Assembly (NCBI RefSeq): GCF_900107125.1
Contig: NZ_FNOU01000005.1
Span: forward strand, 62,001-126,000
Direction of reading: 5' to 3'
From: Eubacterium barkeri
Lineage (GTDB): Bacteria > Bacillota > Clostridia > Eubacteriales > Eubacteriaceae
Length of the DNA: 64,000 nt
Shown here: positions 58,700 to 64,000 of the stretch, one piece after another
How the letters are laid out: every line of letters begins with the position of its first letter
Position numbering within the stretch: the stretch's first letter is position 1
The notes under the pieces: model-generated
Database searches by the model: none
Seen by the model: only the letters and a program-made list of their open reading frames with translations
What the model was told of the DNA's origin: nothing
Translations under genes and position numbers: made by a program

Positions 58700-58832
58700 C
58701 CCCTTATTCATCCACCTTCACCTGGCTTTGGATGATTTCTCCAGGCGACAAGGCTTTCCACCACATCATTAGCGGTTTTTATCATCCCTTGTATCTATTT
58801 TGTCAAAAAATCGTCACTTTTCACGTCTCAAA

Positions 58833-58861
58833 TTGAATGCTTAAGGATAATCTGATATAAT
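58833..58861 (+). promoter_or_regulatory. Promoter of the tandem membrane-protein genes
   Basis: TTGAAT (58833-58838) and TATAAT (58856-58861) with a 17-base spacer, 55 bases before the first ATG. Confidence 0.72.
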
Positions 58862-58916
58862 GCAGTCAACAAATGGTTGTACTTCATTTGTAATTTCATG
58901 AAAGGAGATTCCTATT

Positions 58917-59393
58917 ATGTCTGATTCTACTGGTTATGCCGCATTATTTGGATTGATTATGTCCTTTGCTGTTGTTTTTATCGTTATTGGTATTGTTCTT
59001 TATGTATTTACTGCCCTTGCTCTTTATACGATGGCAAAAAACAAGGGAATCGAATACGCTTGGCTGGCTTGGATTCCGGTTGCCAATGGTTATGTCATGG
59101 GCGAAGTTATGGACGATAAGGTGGCCATTGGAAGTAGTGTTATTCCTTACGCCAAATGGATTCTGCTCTTGGGCTCCATCGTTACTGGACTGTTGGCAAT
59201 GATTCCTTACATCGGATGGATTTTCTCAATCCTGTATCTTGTGTACTACTATTGTGCGGTTTATCGGCTTTACAAACTGTATAAGCCAGATAACGCAGTG
59301 CTTTATCTCGTTTTAAGCATTATCTTTGGTATTACCATGCCATTCTTCATGTTCTCCATGCGGAATAATACTCCCCAGGAATATTTGAATTAA
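58917..59393 (+). CDS. Small membrane protein, tandem copy 1
   Basis: The product has 158 residues with four predicted helices (about 13-37, 75-95, 97-115, 124-143). The segment LALYTMAKNKGIEYAWLAWI after the first helix is almost identical in the next gene, as are PYAKWxLL, YRLYKLYKPDNAVLYLVLSI and the end MRNNTPQEYL. No function is recognised; it resembles small uncharacterised Firmicutes membrane proteins. AAAGGAG precedes the ATG. Confidence 0.8.
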   Translation: MSDSTGYAALFGLIMSFAVVFIVIGIVLYVFTALALYTMAKNKGIEYAWLAWIPVANGYVMGEVMDDKVAIGSSVIPYAKWILLLGSIVTGLLAMIPYIGWIFSILYLVYYYCAVYRLYKLYKPDNAVLYLVLSIIFGITMPFFMFSMRNNTPQEYLN

Positions 59394-59420
59394 TTCGATT
59401 CATCGAAAGGAAGTGTCTTT

Positions 59421-59939
59421 ATGGACTCTGCTTCACTTGCAGCGGCAATCCTTGCACTCGGCGCTGTTTTAGTCATTTTTGGTATCTTTGCACTCATTGC
59501 TTATATTTTCATGTCCCTGGCACTTTACGCCATGGCTAAAAACAAAGGAATTGACCACGCTTGGTTGGCTTGGATTCCCATTGTCAATAATTATCTTTTT
59601 GGTGAACTCATTGATGATGTTGTTCCCATTGCCTCCCTTAAGATTCCCTATGCAAAATGGGTCCTTCTTATTTCACCCATCGTGGTATGCCTCTTAAGCA
59701 CAATCAACACCCAAAACGGGTTTGTCAGCTTCATCATTTGGTTAGTCGCCGTCATTTATGCCGTCTACACCTTCGCCGCACAATTCCGCCTGTTCAAACT
59801 TTACAAGCCAGAAAGTGCTGTTCTATTCTTAGTGCTTTCCATTATCTTCTCCTGGGTTGTCATTTTAATTCCCATCTTCATGTTCATCATGCGTAATAAT
59901 ACGCCGGTAGAATATTTAGAAGATTCCCAGGCCGTTTAA
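59421..59939 (+). CDS. Small membrane protein, tandem copy 2
   Basis: The product has 172 residues and is a paralogue of the preceding gene, 27 bases downstream and co-transcribed. Shared motifs are LALYAMAKNKGIDHAWLAWI, PYAKWVLL, FRLFKLYKPESAVLFLVLSI and MRNNTPVEYLE. Four helices. The two copies differ most in the first helix and in the central loop, so they may form a hetero-oligomer. AAAGGAAG precedes the ATG; a terminator follows. Confidence 0.8.
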   Translation: MDSASLAAAILALGAVLVIFGIFALIAYIFMSLALYAMAKNKGIDHAWLAWIPIVNNYLFGELIDDVVPIASLKIPYAKWVLLISPIVVCLLSTINTQNGFVSFIIWLVAVIYAVYTFAAQFRLFKLYKPESAVLFLVLSIIFSWVVILIPIFMFIMRNNTPVEYLEDSQAV

Positions 59940-59968
59940 AGAGATAAGAAAAATCTATTCACTAACAC

Positions 59969-60005
59969 AAAAATCCCTGTTCCATTTCTGGTTCAGGGAT
60001 TTTTT
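59969..60005 (+). terminator. Terminator after the tandem membrane-protein genes
   Basis: AAAAATCCCTG and CAGGGATTTTT arms with a 14-base loop and a T-rich 3' side. Confidence 0.85.
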
Positions 60006-60184
60006 CTTTTTAGACAGCAAGAAACTGGGCTTCGATAATATTACTTTTTATTCAATAAACAGAGCGCCCTCCATAACGCCAAACCACTGAAAAATAGTTA
60101 TTTAAAGGGCTTTATGCTATAATAAAGTTCAAGAAAAAACAAGAAAGTAGTACAAAAACACGACCAATTGCAAAAGGAGTCTCC

Positions 60185-62080
60185 ATGAATATCCTATCCA
60201 TCGACAATCTTAAAAAATCCTATGGGGTGAAAACCCTCTTTGAAAATATCAGCTTTACCATTGAGGATGATGATAAAACCGGTGTCATCGGCATTAATGG
60301 TACCGGGAAATCCTCTATGCTGCGCATTATCGCAGGACTGGATACCCCCGATGTTGGCGACGTGACCGTCTTTGGCAGTAAGCGGGTGGAGTATCTGGCC
60401 CAAACCCCGGACTTAGATCCGGGCATTACTGTCCTTGATCAAGTTTTTCAGGCCAATACGCCAGAGACCAATTTAGTCCGGGATTATGAACATGCCACTG
60501 CTGCCCTGTCCCTAAACCCAGAGGACTCTCTCCTCCAGAAACGGGTTCTTGCCCTGGGGGATCAGCTGGATGCCCAGGGACTGTGGAATTTAGAATCCCA
60601 GATTCAGACCATCCTCACCCAGCTGGGAATTTCCGATTTTGATAAGCACATTGCCGAACTCTCTGGTGGCCAGCGCAAACGAGTGGCCATGGCCTCGGTC
60701 CTCTTAGCCCCCTGCGATCTCCTCATCCTGGACGAACCCACCAACCACCTGGACAACGAGACCATCGCCTGGCTTGAAACCTTTCTGCAAAACCGTAAGG
60801 GTGCCCTGCTCATGGTTACCCATGACCGTTATTTTCTGGACCGGGTAGTCACCAAAACCCTGGAGCTGGATAAGGGGCATCTTTATGAATACTCGGGGAA
60901 TTACTCGGAATTCGTAGAAAAGAAAGCGGAGCGCTGCGCCTTTGAAAGCGCCATGGAGAAAAAGCGTCAAAATCTCTATCGACGAGAATTGGCCTGGATG
61001 CGCCGGGGAGCCCGGGCCCGGACCACCAAGCAGAAAGCCAGAATCCAACGCTTTGAAATCCTGGAACAAAGCGGTATCAACTTATCTGAAGATACCCTGG
61101 AGCTGGATGTGGCCTTCACCCGTCTGGGCCGACAGGTTGTGGAGCTTCACCACTTAACCAAAAGCTTTGCCGGGGTCCCGGTGGTTTCAGATTTTTCCGC
61201 CATCCTGGGCTCCGATGAACGCATTGGCATTGTAGGGCGTAATGGTCGGGGAAAATCCACCCTTTTAAACCTCATTGCCGGCCAGCTCACCCCCGATTCC
61301 GGCACCGTCACCCTGGGGGAAACCGTTAAACTAGGGTATTTTTCCCAGGAGTCCGAGGATATGGACATCAATCTCCGGGCCATCGAATACATTCGGGAGG
61401 GAGCCGAAATGGTGGAAACCGCCTCTGGGGACACCATTACCGCTGCCCAGATGATGGAGCGCTTCCTCTTCGATCGGTACGCCCAGTGGGTGCGTATCTC
61501 TGAAATGTCCGGGGGAGAGCGCCGACGCCTTTATCTCCTGCGCATCCTCATGGCGGCCCCCAATGTCCTCCTCCTGGACGAACCCACCAATGACCTGGAT
61601 ATCGACACCCTTAAGGTCTTGGAAAACTATCTGGATGGCTTTAAAGGCAGCGTCCTTACCGTTTCCCATGACCGCTATTTTCTGGACCGGGTGTGTGACA
61701 CCATCTACGGCTTTGAAGCCCAGGGCAAGATCATCATCCAAACGGGTAATTACACGGACTATGCGGCCAAGCATACCGAATCTCAAAAATCCGAGCCCCC
61801 TACAGCCGCCAAAATATCAAAACCCAAGGCAGCTCCCGCTGACAAACCCCGACGTTTGACCTACAAAGAGCAGCAGGAATATGCCACCATGGATGGGGAT
61901 ATGGCCGCCATGGAATCCGAGATCGACGCCATCGATGCCGAGCTGGCTATTCCCACCCAGGATTATAGCCACCTCCAGGAATTAACCGAAAAAAAAGAAG
62001 CGCTGGAAGAAGCGCTTCTGGATAAGATGGAGAAAAAAGAATGGTATGATGAAATTGTGGCCGCAAGGAAAAAGCAATAA
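60185..62080 (+). CDS. uup: ABC-F family ATPase, Uup-like
   Basis: A 631-residue cytoplasmic protein with two ABC domains and no membrane segments. Domain 1: Walker A GINGTGKSS, signature LSGGQRKR, Walker B LLILDEPTNHLD. Interdomain linker with RRGARARTTKQKARIQR typical of Uup. Domain 2: Walker A GRNGRGKST, signature MSGGERRR, Walker B VLLLDEPTNDLD. C-terminal coiled coil (about 560-631; YKEQQEYATMDGDMAAMESE), a Uup hallmark. ABC-F proteins act on the ribosome E-site; Uup has been linked to ribosome and replication-associated functions. AAAGGAG precedes the ATG. Confidence 0.92.
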   Translation: MNILSIDNLKKSYGVKTLFENISFTIEDDDKTGVIGINGTGKSSMLRIIAGLDTPDVGDVTVFGSKRVEYLAQTPDLDPGITVLDQVFQANTPETNLVRDYEHATAALSLNPEDSLLQKRVLALGDQLDAQGLWNLESQIQTILTQLGISDFDKHIAELSGGQRKRVAMASVLLAPCDLLILDEPTNHLDNETIAWLETFLQNRKGALLMVTHDRYFLDRVVTKTLELDKGHLYEYSGNYSEFVEKKAERCAFESAMEKKRQNLYRRELAWMRRGARARTTKQKARIQRFEILEQSGINLSEDTLELDVAFTRLGRQVVELHHLTKSFAGVPVVSDFSAILGSDERIGIVGRNGRGKSTLLNLIAGQLTPDSGTVTLGETVKLGYFSQESEDMDINLRAIEYIREGAEMVETASGDTITAAQMMERFLFDRYAQWVRISEMSGGERRRLYLLRILMAAPNVLLLDEPTNDLDIDTLKVLENYLDGFKGSVLTVSHDRYFLDRVCDTIYGFEAQGKIIIQTGNYTDYAAKHTESQKSEPPTAAKISKPKAAPADKPRRLTYKEQQEYATMDGDMAAMESEIDAIDAELAIPTQDYSHLQELTEKKEALEEALLDKMEKKEWYDEIVAARKKQ

Positions 62081-62098
62081 GTTTTAATTTTTTAGTCT

Positions 62099-63208
62099 TT
62101 ATGCCCTCTTCCATGCCCGTCCAACAGCATCCGCCTGAAGCACCGCCTCCACTAAAATCTCGGGGCTGGTCGGCACCGTTTCCGCGACAATATGCTTGGT
62201 GGTACAGGCCTTCCGGGCTGCCTGCATCAGGCTATGGGTATCCTCAGACGAAAGGCCGATTTCAGCCAGGGTAATGGGAAGGCCCAGGGTGTTTGAAAAG
62301 GTCAGCACCTCTTCGATGGTTTCCCGGGGCCAATCCTCAAGCACCAGCTGACAAAGGGTACCAAAAGCGACAATTTCCCCGTGGGTGCTGTTCTGACAGC
62401 CCGGCAGGGCAGAAAAGCCTGCATTCAGGGAATGAGCCCCGGCACAGCCCGCAGACTCCACACCAATCCCCGAAAGCAGGGTATTCACTTCGATGATATT
62501 CTCCACTGCCTCGGTTAATTGCCCGGCCTCAACATCTGCCTTGGCCTGAACCCCGTCCGCCATGAGCCGGGTATAACACAGCTCCGATAATGCCATAGCC
62601 GCCAAGGGGGTCTGATAGCCATCCCCCACCCGGTTCTTCGTATTGGAATCCACGTGGGCTTTCGCTTCAAAATAAGTGGATAAGGCATCCCCCATCCCCG
62701 AAACAAACAGCCGCACCGGGGATTTCGCAATGATTTCAGAATCCACCAGTACCAAATCAGGATTACGCTTGTAATAGATGCTCCCCGCATGCTCTCCGGA
62801 CTCCGTATACGTCGCCGTCAGAGCACTGGTGGGGGCATCAGTGGATACAATGGTGGGTACTGTAACGATGGCTGCTTCGATCTGAATCCCCACGTATTTG
62901 GCCGCATCCATGGCCTTTCCTCCGCCAATCCCCACAACAACATCATAGCCCTTTCCCGCAGCCAGGGCCGTGAGTCGCCCAAGCTCCACCATGCTGGTTT
63001 CTCCCCCAAATTTTTCACAGACCGCGGTGGCTCCGGCTTTCTGGTACATATTCTGAAGATCCCCGGAAACCTGATTGTAAAAGGATGGGGTGATAATTGC
63101 GAAAATTGCTTTTCCAAGGTCCCGGGTGTACGTCTCTAACTGACGCAGCACCCCTGGTCCCTGAATATACTTGGGGGGACAGGCAAAGGCCCGTATTTTT
63201 GTGTCCAT
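62099..63208 (-). CDS. gldA: Glycerol dehydrogenase
   Basis: A 369-residue iron-type alcohol dehydrogenase using NAD and a divalent metal. NAD-binding GIGGGKAMDAAKYVG, PTIVSTDAPTSALT, and metal ligands Asp in SGMGDALSTYFEAK, His in GCAGAHSLNAGF and His in NSTHGEIVAFG match GldA, which converts glycerol to dihydroxyacetone. TAGGAGG precedes the ATG. It is a lone gene convergent with uup. It could feed or drain triose pools linked to the polyol genes upstream, but no operon ties them. Confidence 0.92.
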   Translation of the reverse strand: MDTKIRAFACPPKYIQGPGVLRQLETYTRDLGKAIFAIITPSFYNQVSGDLQNMYQKAGATAVCEKFGGETSMVELGRLTALAAGKGYDVVVGIGGGKAMDAAKYVGIQIEAAIVTVPTIVSTDAPTSALTATYTESGEHAGSIYYKRNPDLVLVDSEIIAKSPVRLFVSGMGDALSTYFEAKAHVDSNTKNRVGDGYQTPLAAMALSELCYTRLMADGVQAKADVEAGQLTEAVENIIEVNTLLSGIGVESAGCAGAHSLNAGFSALPGCQNSTHGEIVAFGTLCQLVLEDWPRETIEEVLTFSNTLGLPITLAEIGLSSEDTHSLMQAARKACTTKHIVAETVPTSPEILVEAVLQADAVGRAWKRA

Positions 63209-63307
63209 TGTGGTGCGCCTCCTATCAATTGTTTTTTTATTATAATTATAGCATATTCTCTGTTATAATAGAGTTATCGAACTGTCTTTTATCCAGGAGT
63301 CCCACCT

Positions 63308-64000
63308 ATGAATCCTCTATCTTCCCTGTCTATTATTATCTGCACCTGTTTTTGCATCGGCGCAGGACGCTTTTTCTTTTCAGAAAGACGGGACCTTTTA
63401 AATAAAATGGCTGCTGCCGTCCTTTTGAGTCTGGGATGGTGGTCTTTTTGCAATGTTTTTTTCTATGCAGCCCCCAATCCAGAAAATGCCTTTTTCTGGC
63501 ATCGCTTTGCCGCCATTGGCTGGTGCGGCTTCGTTTCGCTCACGGCCTATTATTTCTATGTCCTCACCAACCCCGAGCACGCTCCCATGGCAGGGTGGAA
63601 GCGGGTATTGTTTTTTATCCCAGGCCTGCTTCTAATCCTAAAAAACCTGGTCGGACCCACCACCTCCCTGGCCCTTTCTGTTATCCCTTCAATCTCTGGT
63701 CTGGGATGGACCTATACCAACAGTCTGACATCCTTTTGGCTCTGGGCCTTTCTGGGCTATGTCCTAACTTATTTTAGTTATGCCTTTTATCTTTTATACC
63801 TCTGGGCGAGAAATGTCCACCACCGGATGAAAAAACGATTGGCCTACACCTTTATCCTTTTGGATACCCTCACCATCGCCATTGGCGTCATCACCGATGT
63901 CATTCTGCCTTTAACGGTCCCGTTATTGCCCTCTTTGGCCAGTATTGCCACTGCTTTTTTCGGCCTTGGGTATTTTGGGATCATTTATCGCTATGATCTT
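63308..64000 (+). CDS. Membrane sensor, N-terminal 7TM domain of a histidine kinase-type protein (partial)
   Basis: The frame opens at the ATG at 63308 (AGGAG upstream) and is still open at the window edge, 231 codons in. It encodes seven hydrophobic helices (for example SLSIIICTCFCIGAGRFFF, KMAAAVLLSLGWWSFCNVFF, VLFFIPGLLLILKNLV, and a last one ending FFGLGYFGIIYRYDL). The layout, with WHRFAAIGWCGF and NPEHAPMAGWKRV between helices, is that of the HisKA_7TM sensor module. The missing C-terminal part would tell whether it is a kinase, a diguanylate cyclase or another output. Confidence 0.75.
   Translation, partial: MNPLSSLSIIICTCFCIGAGRFFFSERRDLLNKMAAAVLLSLGWWSFCNVFFYAAPNPENAFFWHRFAAIGWCGFVSLTAYYFYVLTNPEHAPMAGWKRVLFFIPGLLLILKNLVGPTTSLALSVIPSISGLGWTYTNSLTSFWLWAFLGYVLTYFSYAFYLLYLWARNVHHRMKKRLAYTFILLDTLTIAIGVITDVILPLTVPLLPSLASIATAFFGLGYFGIIYRYDL

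Noticed and set aside
1-64000. CRISPR arrays, insertion sequences, tRNA and rRNA genes
   Set aside because: No regularly spaced direct repeats, transposase frames, cloverleaf-like sequences or rRNA stretches were noticed on either strand.

Overview
The window looks like chromosome from an anaerobic, Gram-positive Clostridia-type (Firmicutes) bacterium with GC content near 50%. The evidence is strong purine-rich Shine-Dalgarno sites, TTGACA/TATAAT promoters, lipoproteins plus tail-anchored surface proteins instead of outer-membrane proteins, Ig-like (Big2) and dockerin domains, a yybP-ykoY riboswitch, and many families typical of Clostridia (DUF3793, DUF5685, HsmA, clostridial PstS). The genus cannot be fixed from this sequence alone. 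No rRNA, tRNA, CRISPR array, insertion sequence or prophage was seen.

Layout. Positions 1-1376 (minus) hold a DUF3793/flavodoxin operon with two GTTAG-N6-CTAAC operators and an orphan gene. Positions 1469-20126 (minus) are the most unusual region: an ECF-type importer (S component, fused double ATPase, T component) embedded among five secreted or surface proteins. Four carry transcobalamin-like C-terminal (DUF4430) domains, two carry an alpha/alpha toroid like that of intrinsic factor/transcobalamin, one ends in a dockerin and its neighbour begins with a cohesin-like domain. A consensus promoter, a folded leader and an intrinsic terminator precede the first gene. I read this as a surface capture-and-import apparatus, most likely for cobalamin or another corrinoid. 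The last gene is split by an apparent frameshift.

Positions 20465-26808 (minus) hold a DUF5131 protein, an APC permease, a PMCA-type P-type ATPase with a small membrane partner under a manganese (yybP-ykoY) riboswitch, and an HsmA protein. Positions 27015-33394 (plus) are a complete phosphate module: pstSCAB, phoU, phoB, phoR. Positions 33657-46915 contain an HTH regulator, a pentapeptide-repeat protein, a MarR regulator with a heterodimeric ABC exporter, a molybdate/tungstate ABC operon with a DUF364 protein (minus), and a second paralogous ABC exporter pair whose ATPase sites are strikingly degenerate.

Positions 46999-63208 hold an AraD-type epimerase/aldolase, a short Hsp70/DUF5685/DnaJ-TPR operon, a four-gene oxidoreductase/FGGY-kinase operon divergent from a RuBisCO-like protein and a SorC regulator, a tandem pair of small membrane proteins, an ABC-F protein (Uup) and a glycerol dehydrogenase. 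A sensor kinase with a 7TM N-terminus runs off the right edge. The FGGY/RuBisCO-like block is probably a catabolic module for a polyol or sugar acid whose substrate is not evident.
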